From JBBAEA01 sp041656175 (GTDB lineage: Bacteria > Myxococcota_A > Bradymonadia > UBA4248), in the NCBI GenBank assembly GCA_041656175.1, contig JBBAEA010000008.1, positions 1 to 41,789 on the forward strand: a stretch of 41,789 bases of DNA. The letters run 5' to 3'. A program made the position numbers and the translations under genes. This document shows positions 7,206 through 16,326 of the stretch, piece by piece (positions within the stretch are counted from its first letter, which is position 1; the number at the start of each line of letters is the position of its first letter). The notes below the pieces were generated by a model. It saw only the letters and a program-made list of their open reading frames with translations. It did no database searches and was not told where the DNA came from.

Positions 7206-8159
7206 TTATTCATATGGCCCTAAAAATCTATCTCCATTAAAATGAATGAGATGCGATGGCGAGTCGGCTATCCAAACTTCTGTCTCCCAAGCTATCGAAG
7301 ATAAATGGCGAGCCATTAATGCACGTGTCGGAAATGCGGTAACATAAACGATTCCCGCGATAGAGCTTGCAAATAATTGAGACAGCTCATTATGTCGCTT
7401 TCCATCGACGGGGCCATGACTGGTAACCGCCTCTATAAGAAGCAACCAGTTTCGTTTTTTACAGTACATTATAACATCTGGCATCTTTCCATGCTGATCG
7501 AGAGAAACTCCTATATCTGACAGCAATTTTGCATCGAAATACCCCCATTTTTCACTTGTATCACCAACATAAATCAGAGCAGCTCCTTTAGCGAATCTAG
7601 GACCAAATTCTTCAATGATATCACGTATTAACATGCCATGCTGATCAACGCTAAGTCTAATAAATTCGCCATTTTTAATCTTTATTTTAACTTTTCTCTG
7701 CATCCGTTCTTTGGCATATTTTTCAATCAAAGTTTCGCGTTCATCCAGATAAACTGCCAGCTGTTCATTCCACTTATCGGTACCGAATGATTGTATTAAT
7801 CGTAATATGTTCTTTTCAATTTGATAAACAGTTTTAGGGCTATTAACTGATCGCTCAATCTTATCAGGATTAATCAATGCAATCCCTGCTTCAAGAAATT
7901 GGTGCATGCTTTGACGTCTAAACGTTTCTCTAGTGTTAGGCGCATATGTCTTCTTGTAATGCTTTTTTACCCAAGTCATAATAGGAGTGATACCTATCAA
8001 CGGATTCCCTGCTTCAGTCCAATCCTTTCCAGGCACCAAGTCCAACAAAGCTAGCAAACAGAGTGCTGACCGTTCATTTTGCTGAGAAGATGGCATGCCA
8101 AGAGACTCTAAAATATGAATAGCATCGTTAATGTTCTTTTGAATAAATTCATCAATCAT
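7206..8159 (-). CDS. Type II restriction endonuclease, BsuBI/PstI family
   Basis: 317 residues, close to the size of PstI and BsuBI endonucleases. Family segments are plain: LVPGKDWTEAGNPLIGITPI (about 41-60), the RETFRRQSMHQF block (77-88), VNSPKTVYQI (105-114), the catalytic region KMPDVIMY followed by NWLLLIEAVTSHGPVD (225-252), and the terminal SHLIHFNGDRFLGPY. Members cut CTGCAG as homodimers; the same target is predicted here but not proven. The ATG overlaps the stop of the upstream methyltransferase gene by 4 bp (translational coupling, methylase first). The gene looks complete. Its sequence is visibly more AT-rich than the flanking genes, consistent with transfer. Confidence 0.93.
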   Translation of the reverse strand: MIDEFIQKNINDAIHILESLGMPSSQQNERSALCLLALLDLVPGKDWTEAGNPLIGITPIMTWVKKHYKKTYAPNTRETFRRQSMHQFLEAGIALINPDKIERSVNSPKTVYQIEKNILRLIQSFGTDKWNEQLAVYLDERETLIEKYAKERMQRKVKIKIKNGEFIRLSVDQHGMLIRDIIEEFGPRFAKGAALIYVGDTSEKWGYFDAKLLSDIGVSLDQHGKMPDVIMYCKKRNWLLLIEAVTSHGPVDGKRHNELSQLFASSIAGIVYVTAFPTRALMARHLSSIAWETEVWIADSPSHLIHFNGDRFLGPYE

Positions 8160-9736
8160 CTTAGTATACTCTCCAACCTTGCATCTATCATTTCTTGCGT
8201 AATAAGCGCTTTAGTCATAGCCCAACGACCAAGTTCTATGAGTTCTTTTCTGCTAGGATATTTGAGCATTTTTAAATCAGTAGCATTCACTTGGGTATGA
8301 CCGCTAAAACGACGGAACTTCGCATCGACTATGCTAGAACCAAGATATACTGCCAGTCCGCGAGCAAGCTCTTCGGACAAAGGTTTTTTTTCTTGGTGAA
8401 ATACGTTTAAGTGGTTCTCTATTCCAAGAAATTCTGATTGAGCAAAAACACTAGGCTCAATAACACTGGGGTAGATTCTCCGTTTTTCCTCTTTCGACGA
8501 AAAACGCCTTACAACGCAATAATACCCGCTGGGATATAGCCATTTTTTCGTGTCGGCATTAGCCAATATAGCATTGGCTTTTTTCCCTTCTAGCTGGGGC
8601 CAGTGTAAAGCACCATTTTTAAAATGCGAAGGATAGAGTAAAGGCACTGTGCCTGTTTCTGGCATTTTGCGTAAATGCTCTTTTAAACGAAAATCCACAA
8701 CAGGACCCGTAGATATCTGTATTTGAATATCTGACAAACTGTGCCGAAACTCCTTTAGATAAGACTGTGAATAATTGCACTGAGTCGGTATGTGAATAAC
8801 CAACGATTCATCGTCATTTTTCACGATATTGTCGAATTTATAACTATTTACTGCGATCTTCGAAAACGAATCATCCTCTGAAATTGAAACTAAGACATCG
8901 CTCTGCTTAACGTTCTTTTCTAACGCAATAATAACGTTTTCTTGTAAAACTTTATCCTCTTTAAAAACGCTGGTTCTTGAAGCGAAAAGATGAATTCTTC
9001 GTATCGCCGTATTTTTAAGTAGAAGTTCACGAAAAGGTCGAAAATAAGGTCCATTGCAAAAACTACGAGGAATAATGGCAACGAGATACCCAGCGTCTTC
9101 TAAAAGTAAAATCGCTAATGCTACAAAGGCAGAATAAAGATTTACTGTTTCTATGCCTACCAAACTCAAAGCTCGCCTGTGTAAAGACGACTTATGAATT
9201 TTTTTGTATGGTGGATTCATTATACAATGCGTGTATTTTTCCACCTCATTCTTCCATAAAGTTTTTTTCGCCCGTAGAACATTTGTCGTTTCCGTAATAA
9301 AATCGCAAGTCTGCAATTTCCATGTAAAACTTGAACCATTTTCTTGAGCCATTGATTCGCAGTGCAAGAAGTTTTCTCGCAAATATGGAAGCATTATTTC
9401 TTCTATCTCAAAGGCAGTAGCCTCAATACAATAGCTGCTTTTTAAAGAACTCATATGATTAACAAAAGCCGAGCTAAGACTCCCTACTCCAGCTCCAGGA
9501 TCCAGCAATTTAATTTCTTTACTTTTTGGTGCTGGGAATAACGAAGCCATATAAGAAGCAACTGTACTTGGCGTCATATACTGACCCAAAACAGTTTTAC
9601 TCTCCGGATCGAGTTTTTCGTTCGCGGTTACTCGTCTGGATTCAGTTAGACGCAAGAGCTCTTGTCCGCTAAGGCTGCTCTTTTCCCTTTTCTGTCCTTT
9701 TATCATGTCTTTACTGTTCAATGCTTCTTCACCCAT
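8156..9736 (-). CDS. N6-adenine DNA methyltransferase, partner of the PstI/BsuBI-like endonuclease
   Basis: 526 residues, similar in size to M.PstI and M.BsuBI. SAM-binding motif I is LLDPGAGVGSLS (about 77-88), preceded by the Eco57I/PstI-type lead GQYMTPSTVASYMASLF; catalytic motif IV is NPPY (174-177). The C-terminal half includes a STGPVVDFRLKEHLR block and is expected to recognise the target. It should methylate adenine in the predicted CTGCAG site and protect the host. Start ATG at 9736 has AAGG eight bases upstream. It is first in a two-gene operon with the endonuclease. No controller gene is present. CTGCAG sites do occur elsewhere in the window (for example near 20983, 28363 and 30146), so the genome has not purged them. 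Confidence 0.93.
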   Translation of the reverse strand: MGEEALNSKDMIKGQKREKSSLSGQELLRLTESRRVTANEKLDPESKTVLGQYMTPSTVASYMASLFPAPKSKEIKLLDPGAGVGSLSSAFVNHMSSLKSSYCIEATAFEIEEIMLPYLRENFLHCESMAQENGSSFTWKLQTCDFITETTNVLRAKKTLWKNEVEKYTHCIMNPPYKKIHKSSLHRRALSLVGIETVNLYSAFVALAILLLEDAGYLVAIIPRSFCNGPYFRPFRELLLKNTAIRRIHLFASRTSVFKEDKVLQENVIIALEKNVKQSDVLVSISEDDSFSKIAVNSYKFDNIVKNDDESLVIHIPTQCNYSQSYLKEFRHSLSDIQIQISTGPVVDFRLKEHLRKMPETGTVPLLYPSHFKNGALHWPQLEGKKANAILANADTKKWLYPSGYYCVVRRFSSKEEKRRIYPSVIEPSVFAQSEFLGIENHLNVFHQEKKPLSEELARGLAVYLGSSIVDAKFRRFSGHTQVNATDLKMLKYPSRKELIELGRWAMTKALITQEMIDARLESILR

Positions 9737-9948
9737 TAAGCTACCTTCAAAACCATACCCAAGTTTTTAGCACAACGGCTAGCCGTTCCACAAAAACCAG
9801 CGGCAGCCCAGCATAGCAAAAACACGCGCTAGTTTCACCTCCAAAAATACTAGTGCTCCACAATGCTCTCAAATACCGCTAGCAACGCGCTCACTTGCAC
9901 AACTTGTGGGCGAGCGTAGGGGTTTTGTGGTGGCGCCAGCGGCGAGCG
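9737..9948. other. Gene-free stretch upstream of the methyltransferase gene
   Basis: This stretch and 10047-10196 flank the right direct-repeat copy, so 9737-10196 is free of genes. I see no convincing promoter, only a short tandem GGCGAGCGT motif near 9909 and 9941. Confidence 0.4.
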
Positions 9949-10046
9949 TGGCTAGAAACTCTTTGCGCCTCAAAGGCTACTCTACAAGCGAAAACGCCTT
10001 GTAGGCATATTCTCGCGTTTTGCAAGTGGGAATTTTTAAAGTGGCT
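9949..10046. repeat. 98-bp direct repeat, right copy
   Basis: 91 of 98 bases match 7036-7133. Read on the minus strand, the ribosome site and GTG start present in the left copy are changed here (GGAGGA to AGAGTA, GTG to GCG), so this copy appears to be drifting without coding constraint. Confidence 0.85.
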
Positions 10047-10196
10047 CGCATCAATACAACACGAACTGGTAAAATATGTGTATGATTGCTAAATACAAAG
10101 TTGCGGGAAGCGTATTCATAGCGCTGTACTTGTCACTGTTGAGAGTTTCGCCCAGATATATTTGGGGAAACACTAGAGATTCCTTGGAGAAAATTC

Positions 10197-13100
10197 TTGA
10201 ATACGGAGCTAAAACAATACCTTGCCAATATCAACTCGCTCTACATCACTGCTCGAGCAACAGAGCATAGTTATAGAGCAGAACTGCAAAATCTGATGCA
10301 AGCACTGCTCCCAGGAATTTTGATTACCAGCGAACCCAAGCGCCAAGCATGCGGGGCGCCCGACTACATTTTGAGCAAGAACGACCTGCCCTTGGCGTTT
10401 GTCGAAACTAAAGACATCGATGACGACGACCTCGATGGACGGCGAAAATCTGGCAATAAAGAGCAATTTGACCGTTATAAGAAATCATTAGATAAAGTCA
10501 TTTTTACGGACTATCTTCGCTTTTACTTCTATAAAAACGCAAAATGCGTTGCAAAAATTAGTATTGGCGAAATAAAGAAGCATAAAATTCACGCGTTAAA
10601 AGAAAATTTCTCCAAATTTAAAGCACAGCTCCAAGACTTTACACAAGACCACAGCCAAAGCATCAAGAACTCTATACAACTCGCCGAGCTTATGGCGGCG
10701 AAGACTAGGTTTTTGGCCAATGCCATAGAAAACGCCCTTCATCAGGATGAAGCGGAACAAGAGAATAGTACGTTGCAAAGTCAGCTTAGAGCGTTTCAAC
10801 ACTATTTGAACCACGATATCAGCCCAAAAACTTTCGCCGATGTTTACGCGCAAACCATTGTTTATGGCCTCTTTGCAGCTCGTTTACACGCCCCGACTTT
10901 AAATACTTTTAGCCGCCAAGAAGCGTATTGTTTAATTCCAAAATCGAATCCGTTTTTGAAACAATTATTTGCATATATTGCAGGGCTAGAGCTCAATGAG
11001 CGCATAAAGTGGATCGTCAACGATTTATTGCGCATTTTTAGAGTCTGCGACTTACAAGAAATGCTGCAAGACTACGCAAAATCGCGAGCTAGCGAAGATC
11101 CGATCATACACTTTTACGAAGATTTTTTGACTTTCTACGATGCCAAGCTGCGAAAATCGCGCGGCGTTTGGTACACGCCAAAACCCATAGTAAACTTCAT
11201 GGTTCGCGCAGTCGATAGCATTCTTATGGATGATTTTGGCTTAAACCTCGGTTTAGCCGACAACTCGCGTATCGACGTCAAAGTTGATGTACAAGGTAAG
11301 GAAATCAAGAAAAGCACGCACCGCGTTCAAATACTAGATCCCGCTACAGGCACGGGGGCGTTTTTAGCCGAGATCATAAAGGAGGTGCATAAAAAGTTCG
11401 TTGGCCAAGAAAGCATTTGGTCTTCATACGTCGAAGAGGAGCTGCTCCCGCGTCTTAACGGCTTTGAGATACTCATGGCGAGTTATGCAATGGCACATTT
11501 GAACTTGGACCTGCTTTTGCAGGAAACGGGCTTTGTGCCAACTCAAAACCAACGTCTGCGCGTATTTTTGTGTAATAGCTTGGAGGAATACCATAAAGAC
11601 ACAGGCACGCTTTTTTCGACTTGGCTTAGCAACGAAGCCAAAGAAGCCAATTGTCTAAAACGCGACTGCCCCGTAATGTGTGTTATGGGCAATCCACCCT
11701 ACGCCGTGAGTAGCAGCAACAAAGGAGATTGGATACAAGATCTTACCGCGGACTATAAGAAAGATCTCAATGAGAGAAAGATTAATCTCGACGATGATTA
11801 CATCAAGTTTATCCGCTATGGCCAATACCTTATTGACAAAAATAACAGCGGAGTTTTGGCCTATGTCTCTAATCATAGTTTTTTGGATGGTATAACCCAC
11901 CGCAGAATGCGCCAAAGCTTACTGGAAAGTTTTGATAAAATTTATATTATCGATTTGCACGGCAATAGCCGCAAAAAAGAAACATGCCCCGACGGTTCAG
12001 TCGACGAAAACGTCTTCGACATCAAGCAGGGCGTGTCTATCAATATTTTTGTCAAATCAAAAAAGAAAAAGGCTAAAACTCTATCTAAAGTTTACCATGC
12101 AGAACTTTACGGAAAACGAGAGTATAAGTACGAATTCTTAAGCTCAAAAGAACTATCCATGGTGAACTTTACGCAACTTATGCCTATGCCTGACAATTAC
12201 TTTTTTGAGCCAAAGGATTTTTCAAAAGAAAAAGCATACATGAGTGGATTTGCAATTCATGAACTGTTTATAAACTATTCCTCTGGAATCGAAACACAAA
12301 AAGACAGCGTTGCAATTCAGTTTAATCGAGCGGAGATGCTAGCTGTAATTGACGACTTTCTTAAACTAGAAGTAAACGAAATACATCAAAAATATAATAT
12401 TAAAGATGGACGTGATTGGAAAATCGATTGGGCAAAGCGTGATGTAATGCACTTTAATAAGGACAATATACACAAAATACAATATCGACCATTCGATTAT
12501 CGTTACACGTATTTTTCTGCTTTAACTAAAGGTTTTATTGCTTATCCTCGTTACGAGATAATGAAACATATCTTACAAGATAATATCGCGTTAATCGCTA
12601 AAAGAGGATTTGCCCCAGATAATTCTACACCTTGCTTTATAACTATGCACATGGTTGATCGACGCATGTGGACATGCTCAGGTATGCAAGGGGCAGAAAG
12701 TGTATTTCCGTTGTACATTTATTCTGATACATCGACACACTATTACAAAATAGAACGTAAGCCGAACTTTAACTCCGAGATTGTTCGTAATATTTCACAA
12801 AAACTTAAATTACCATTCAGCCCCGAAAAAGAAGAAGATAGAAACAGCTTTGCCCCGCTCGATTTGCTCGACTACATCTACGCTGTTTTGCATTCTCCGA
12901 CTTATAGACAAAGCTACAAAGAGTTCCTCAAGATCGATTTTCCGCGTCTGCCCTACCCAAGCGACACTAAAATCTTTTGGGCTCTAGTCGATTTGGGCAG
13001 CAAGCTGCGACGTTTGCATCTCATGGAAACTTCCGCACTTAGCCCCATAAAATCGCGCTACCCTGTTGCCGGTAGCAACCGTGTCGATAAAAAAATCCGC

Positions 13101-13361
13101 TTTATCGCTGAGCCAAAAAATACGCATGGACGTGTCTATATTAATGATACGCAGTACTTTGATCTTGTGAGCAAAGTTGCGTGGAATTTCTACATCGGCG
13201 GCTACCAACCCGCGCAAAAATGGCTAAAAGATCGCCGCGATCGCAGTTTGAGTTTTGATGAAATCCAGCATTATCAAAAAATTTTGCTGGCCTTCGACGA
13301 AACGGCTGTTTTGAAGCAAAAAATTGACAGTTTATGCGTTGATCTTTCCCACACTCATTGA
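10197..13361 (+). CDS. Single-chain restriction-modification enzyme (type IIG / type ISP-like)
   Basis: 1054 residues from a TTG start with GGAG seven bases upstream. The N-terminus carries a PD-(D/E)xK nuclease (PDYIL at 55-59, VETKD at 69-73), followed by a helical linker, SAM-binding motif I DPATGTGAFL (381-390) in an N6-adenine methyltransferase domain, catalytic motif NPPY (499-502), and a long C-terminal specificity region ending at about residue 1030 with the WNFYIGGYQPAQKWLKDR block typical of type ISP/IIG C-terminal domains. One protein would therefore recognise, methylate and cut DNA, with no separate S or R gene. The segment from about 12130 to 12800 is more AT-rich than either end of the gene, which fits exchange of the target-recognition part. 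It stands alone and begins 150 bp after the direct repeat. Confidence 0.9.
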   Translation: MNTELKQYLANINSLYITARATEHSYRAELQNLMQALLPGILITSEPKRQACGAPDYILSKNDLPLAFVETKDIDDDDLDGRRKSGNKEQFDRYKKSLDKVIFTDYLRFYFYKNAKCVAKISIGEIKKHKIHALKENFSKFKAQLQDFTQDHSQSIKNSIQLAELMAAKTRFLANAIENALHQDEAEQENSTLQSQLRAFQHYLNHDISPKTFADVYAQTIVYGLFAARLHAPTLNTFSRQEAYCLIPKSNPFLKQLFAYIAGLELNERIKWIVNDLLRIFRVCDLQEMLQDYAKSRASEDPIIHFYEDFLTFYDAKLRKSRGVWYTPKPIVNFMVRAVDSILMDDFGLNLGLADNSRIDVKVDVQGKEIKKSTHRVQILDPATGTGAFLAEIIKEVHKKFVGQESIWSSYVEEELLPRLNGFEILMASYAMAHLNLDLLLQETGFVPTQNQRLRVFLCNSLEEYHKDTGTLFSTWLSNEAKEANCLKRDCPVMCVMGNPPYAVSSSNKGDWIQDLTADYKKDLNERKINLDDDYIKFIRYGQYLIDKNNSGVLAYVSNHSFLDGITHRRMRQSLLESFDKIYIIDLHGNSRKKETCPDGSVDENVFDIKQGVSINIFVKSKKKKAKTLSKVYHAELYGKREYKYEFLSSKELSMVNFTQLMPMPDNYFFEPKDFSKEKAYMSGFAIHELFINYSSGIETQKDSVAIQFNRAEMLAVIDDFLKLEVNEIHQKYNIKDGRDWKIDWAKRDVMHFNKDNIHKIQYRPFDYRYTYFSALTKGFIAYPRYEIMKHILQDNIALIAKRGFAPDNSTPCFITMHMVDRRMWTCSGMQGAESVFPLYIYSDTSTHYYKIERKPNFNSEIVRNISQKLKLPFSPEKEEDRNSFAPLDLLDYIYAVLHSPTYRQSYKEFLKIDFPRLPYPSDTKIFWALVDLGSKLRRLHLMETSALSPIKSRYPVAGSNRVDKKIRFIAEPKNTHGRVYINDTQYFDLVSKVAWNFYIGGYQPAQKWLKDRRDRSLSFDEIQHYQKILLAFDETAVLKQKIDSLCVDLSHTH

Positions 13362-13425
13362 GAGTTTCCCATCACACTCTCCTTTTTTAGGCTTAAGGGA
13401 TACTCTGATGAATGCGATGTTTACG

Positions 13426-13524
13426 CTGTTTATTTTGCTGGGGGAAGTCTCCCCCTACGTGTCAACCCCGCGCCGTGCGCGGGTTTGCCACTACCCCCTC
13501 CGCGGGGACACCCCGCGACGCCCC
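13426..13524. repeat. Modular palindromic repeat, copy C
   Basis: GGGGGAAGTCTCCCCCTACG leads into the hairpin CCCGCGC-CGT-GCGCGGG, then CACTACCCCC, then CGCGGGG-ACA-CCCCGCG. It is nearly identical to copy D (23015) and shares its order of hairpins with copy E (37361). It lies in the gene-free stretch 13362-13797, which also holds a fragment of the MITE-like family near 13396 (GGGATACTCTGATGAATGC). Confidence 0.85.
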
Positions 13525-13797
13525 ACAACGATTCTTCGGTGCTACCTTGGGCGATTTGTTTTTTTTGAAAACTCTATTCGTTACCAAGAACTTTGTCTTT
13601 CCTAAGAGGGAACTGCATAGTTACAGCTTGGAGCGAACGAGTTCTTGCGGGCAAGTTTGATGCAATTTCCTGTTGCAAGGAAGAAAAAGCTGCATTTGAC
13701 GGATAAAACGATGAATTAAAAGCGCATAGTCTTGCGCCAAGGCGAAAAGCAATGCATCATAGCGGCGCCGATGACGGCAACTGACAAGGAGGGAGTA

Positions 13798-14370
13798 ATG
13801 GCATATGCAGCGAAATACACGATTAGCGCCTTGAGCGGTGCGTACGCGGAAAAGTACGCGGTAGTGATCAAGGACGCGCAGCGTTTGGACGCTTTGCTGG
13901 GGCAATATGCGGTTGGCAAGGGAATTGAGGCTTTAGCGAAGCACGAATCGGAGGGACGACATTTTGACGCTTATGCCTGCTTTATGCAATTGATGAAAGT
14001 CCTGAAGTTTATTGCAAAAGATAAGCCAAACGTGAAATTTTATACAGGAATACGACGAGTTTCTGCTTCAGGAGAAGAGAACGCCTCGGTTTTTAAAGAC
14101 AAAGATGCGGATGGAGATTATGAACTGCGAGCGCTTGGACGAGAGGCTGTGCTTATCCGAAATGGGGAGTCTGAGGCTTGGGACGGAGAGCGGTTCGCGG
14201 GCTCAAACGGCGAATATTATGCGACCTATGCCAGCATGAAAGATGTTTTCTTTGACGATATCCGAAATTTACTCAATCTTTGCGAAGAAAGCATGGCCAA
14301 AAATGCGTCGATAGTCTTAAGCATTGTGAGTAATGATGTTGCGATTCCGCCACCTTTGTTTCAACTTTAG
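13798..14370 (+). CDS. Protein of unknown function
   Basis: 190 residues from ATG 13798, which has AAGGAGG at good spacing; the reading frame extends further left without a ribosome site. I do not recognise the family. There is no signal peptide or membrane segment; the protein looks soluble, mixed alpha/beta, with an acidic stretch FKDKDADGDYELRALGREA near the middle. The stop codon is followed after a few bases by the AGGAGG of the next gene, so the two are clearly co-transcribed and probably functionally linked. Confidence 0.75.
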   Translation: MAYAAKYTISALSGAYAEKYAVVIKDAQRLDALLGQYAVGKGIEALAKHESEGRHFDAYACFMQLMKVLKFIAKDKPNVKFYTGIRRVSASGEENASVFKDKDADGDYELRALGREAVLIRNGESEAWDGERFAGSNGEYYATYASMKDVFFDDIRNLLNLCEESMAKNASIVLSIVSNDVAIPPPLFQL

Positions 14371-14379
14371 GAGGTGTCA

Positions 14380-15609
14380 ATGCGAGACGAGTCGGAGCTT
14401 GGGTATAAACGTGCACATTTTTTTAAGCACTTTTTGACCGAAGATGATTGGAATGCGAGGCATAGCTATCATTTCGAGAAACAGTGCTTGCATGAGCTGG
14501 TGTTTCACGGCTTTGGCATACATGATGCAGATCAAAGTTTGTTGCCAAGGCAGACTCGCCCGACGGCGAGTTTGCGGTTCGAGCTTTCGGAAGGCATCGC
14601 GATTGATAGCAAGGGGCGAGAAATCATTGTTTATGAACCTGAACGTGTAGTTTTTGACCCCTCGCAGTTTGAGTTACCGGCCACTATATATTTTAAAATT
14701 CGTTATACAGAGATGGCCTCGGATCGTGTGCGTTTTCCAGACGCTCGCATAGAGAACAAGTATTTTCGTGAAACTTACAAAATTATTATCGACGCAGAAC
14801 CGCCTGGCCCCTACGAGTTGGAACTAGCGCGTTCAGCGGTGGCTGAGGGAGTCGAGGCTCTTTTTGACGCGAAGGATCCCTATAATCCCGAGACAAACGA
14901 AATTGATCTTCGTCACAGAATTGCGCATCCCTCGCACAATGGGATTCCGCGTGATGTGAAAATGCGCTTGATGCGGATTTTTAGGGAACGCAAGCAGTCC
15001 TTTGAGCGCTTGGGCGGGAACTCGAAACTTGGCGCCATTGCGGCGCTTGGCCAAAGTTTTGCGGTTCTGGGCGAGATTTTGGAAGCCGATATTTTGAGTT
15101 ACTCGACGGTTCCGATGATCATGGAGGCCTTTCGTTTACTGGATGAGCACTTCGTTACGGCCGCTCTCAAGTCGATTGACAATCGCTATACGGAACGTCC
15201 CGAGTGGCACAAGCATATCAACAACTGCAAAGCTTTTCGGCAAATTTTAATGGATCCCACGCGTAGTATTCAGCAGAAGCTACCTCTACTCTTGGTGCAA
15301 CTCGAAAAAATCACCTTCTCCTATGCCCATATTGAGCGACTCATCGGTAATGATCGTCGCATTTACCTGCACGGTCAGGCGCGTCCTTTGGCTAAAGCCT
15401 ATCCTTTATCTTCTAACTGGGATTTTGTTAAGGTTTGGTCAGCCGAGTTCCCGCAAGTACTCGAAATCGACGATTTAGAGTGGTTAATGATGGGAGAGCT
15501 TGACGTAACAAACCCCAGTCTGAAAAAAAGTATCAATTCCGTATTAGTGATGCGCGAGATGCGTGGACCAATCGACAGCGTCTGTATTTCCCTGATGGTA
15601 TTCTTATAG
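14380..15609 (+). CDS. Protein of unknown function, first part of a gene split by a -1 frameshift
   Basis: 409 residues from ATG 14380, which has a perfect AGGAGG just upstream; a GTG two codons earlier lies inside that ribosome site. Near the N-terminus FFKHFLTEDDWNARHSYHFE followed by LVFHGFGI and later EGIAIDSKGREI resembles a pattern (FLTaeDf..E..YH..K....lHG.GV, then pGlAlD..GReI) that I associate with proteins near phage-tail-like injection gene clusters; this is a weak inference. The last 27 or so residues, after a run of seven A (15523-15529), are out of frame: the -1 frame continues with protein-like sequence to 15929. The normal product is probably the fusion of this part with that continuation. 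Confidence 0.65.
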   Translation: MRDESELGYKRAHFFKHFLTEDDWNARHSYHFEKQCLHELVFHGFGIHDADQSLLPRQTRPTASLRFELSEGIAIDSKGREIIVYEPERVVFDPSQFELPATIYFKIRYTEMASDRVRFPDARIENKYFRETYKIIIDAEPPGPYELELARSAVAEGVEALFDAKDPYNPETNEIDLRHRIAHPSHNGIPRDVKMRLMRIFRERKQSFERLGGNSKLGAIAALGQSFAVLGEILEADILSYSTVPMIMEAFRLLDEHFVTAALKSIDNRYTERPEWHKHINNCKAFRQILMDPTRSIQQKLPLLLVQLEKITFSYAHIERLIGNDRRIYLHGQARPLAKAYPLSSNWDFVKVWSAEFPQVLEIDDLEWLMMGELDVTNPSLKKSINSVLVMREMRGPIDSVCISLMVFL

Positions 15610-15929
15610 AAGAGAAGGGCGTAGCGCATGAAGGTGGTTACTCCGAAATTGTTGTGCACGGCGTTATCCCCGATACGCATTTTGCGATCATCCGTATGAT
15701 GGATTACGCGCGCGGTGACTACGAGCTTAAATTCACTGTCAATGGTCGCGATGTTGGAGTTTCACGCTGTGAAGGCTACGACAGAAGAGCTCGGTGGCGT
15801 AACTGGCCTTTCGTCATACCAGCTTACTTCGTGAACGATACGGTTTTGCGTATTCAACAAACCCCGCTAACCGCGGATCGCGACGTCAATATGTTCTATT
15901 ACTGGTTCTACCAACCCCTTAACTGGTAA
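15530..15929 (+). pseudogene. Frameshifted C-terminal continuation of the 14380 gene
   Basis: In the -1 frame relative to the upstream part, reading continues YQFRISDARDAWTNRQRLYF and onward for about 133 codons to PLNW and a stop, with no start codon or ribosome site of its own at the junction. The composition (Trp, Tyr and charged residues) is that of a real protein. The junction is the A7 run, where a slip of one base back restores one long product. This is either a mutation (or read error) in a homopolymer or programmed frameshifting. Confidence 0.6.
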
Positions 15930-15953
15930 ATCTTTCCGTTGGTAGAGAAAGCT

Positions 15954-16136
15954 AAGGATGCTCTGATTAAAGCAAAAACAGTAGGGGCTGGTTTCAAACC
16001 TGCCCATGATTAAAGCAAAAACAGTAGGGGCTGGTTTCAAACCTGCCCATGATTAAAACAAAAGATTCAGCTGAGCCTTCATAATAAAAGTCAATAAAAT
16101 CAATGCCCTACACACACAAACGGGTTCTAAGGGCTC
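15954..16136 (+). mobile_element. MITE-like element M2, left part
   Basis: Begins CTAAGGATGCTCTGATTAAAG and runs through the family tract AATAAAATCAATG and GGGTTCTAAGGGC. The matching right end (CCTTAGACGGGGTTTGGGGC to AATCAGAGTTTCC) is found only at 16327-16379, so about 190 bp separates the two halves. It fills much of the gene-free stretch 15930-16619. Confidence 0.65.
15965..16050 (+). repeat. Perfect 43-bp tandem duplication inside M2
   Basis: Two identical 43-bp units (15965-16007 and 16008-16050), each starting GATTAAAGCAAAAACAGTAG and containing the palindrome GGTTTCAAACC. The duplicated unit is the left hairpin of the MITE-like family. Confidence 0.95.
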
Positions 16137-16326
16137 AGTTCCTCAATTCAGACTACGATTTGTGCTGCACTCACGCAGGCTTGCGTTCGATTGCGCAAAT
16201 CTAGTCTCATGAAAAACCTACGGTTTTTTCTTGTTCGCATGTCACAAGATCAAGCTAGCTTGGCTTGGACATGCTCACTGCGAAAGTGGGCCATCAACTC
16301 GTAAAACACTTAGTTTTACTCGTTTC
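16137..16326. repeat. Insert between the two halves of M2, with nested palindromes
   Basis: It holds several hairpins: AAAAACC with GGTTTTTT (near 16212-16228), GCATGTC (16237-16243) with GACATGC (16268-16274) enclosing CAAGCTAGCTTG, and ACTTAGTTTTACTCG near the right end. No gene is visible. It looks like another palindromic module inserted in the MITE-like element. Confidence 0.5.

Noticed and set aside
7206..9736. Avoidance of CTGCAG as support for an active PstI-like system
   Set aside because: CTGCAG is present in the window (near 20983, 28363 and 30146), so no avoidance can be claimed by eye; protection would rely on methylation.
10197..13361. BREX PglX-type or type I HsdM assignment for the 1054-residue enzyme
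   Set aside because: It carries its own N-terminal PD-(D/E)xK nuclease and no BREX or Hsd partner genes are adjacent, so a single-chain type IIG/ISP enzyme fits better.
13324..13660. Open frames across palindromic copy C
   Set aside because: Translations are repeat-derived, overlap the type IIG stop codon and lack ribosome sites.
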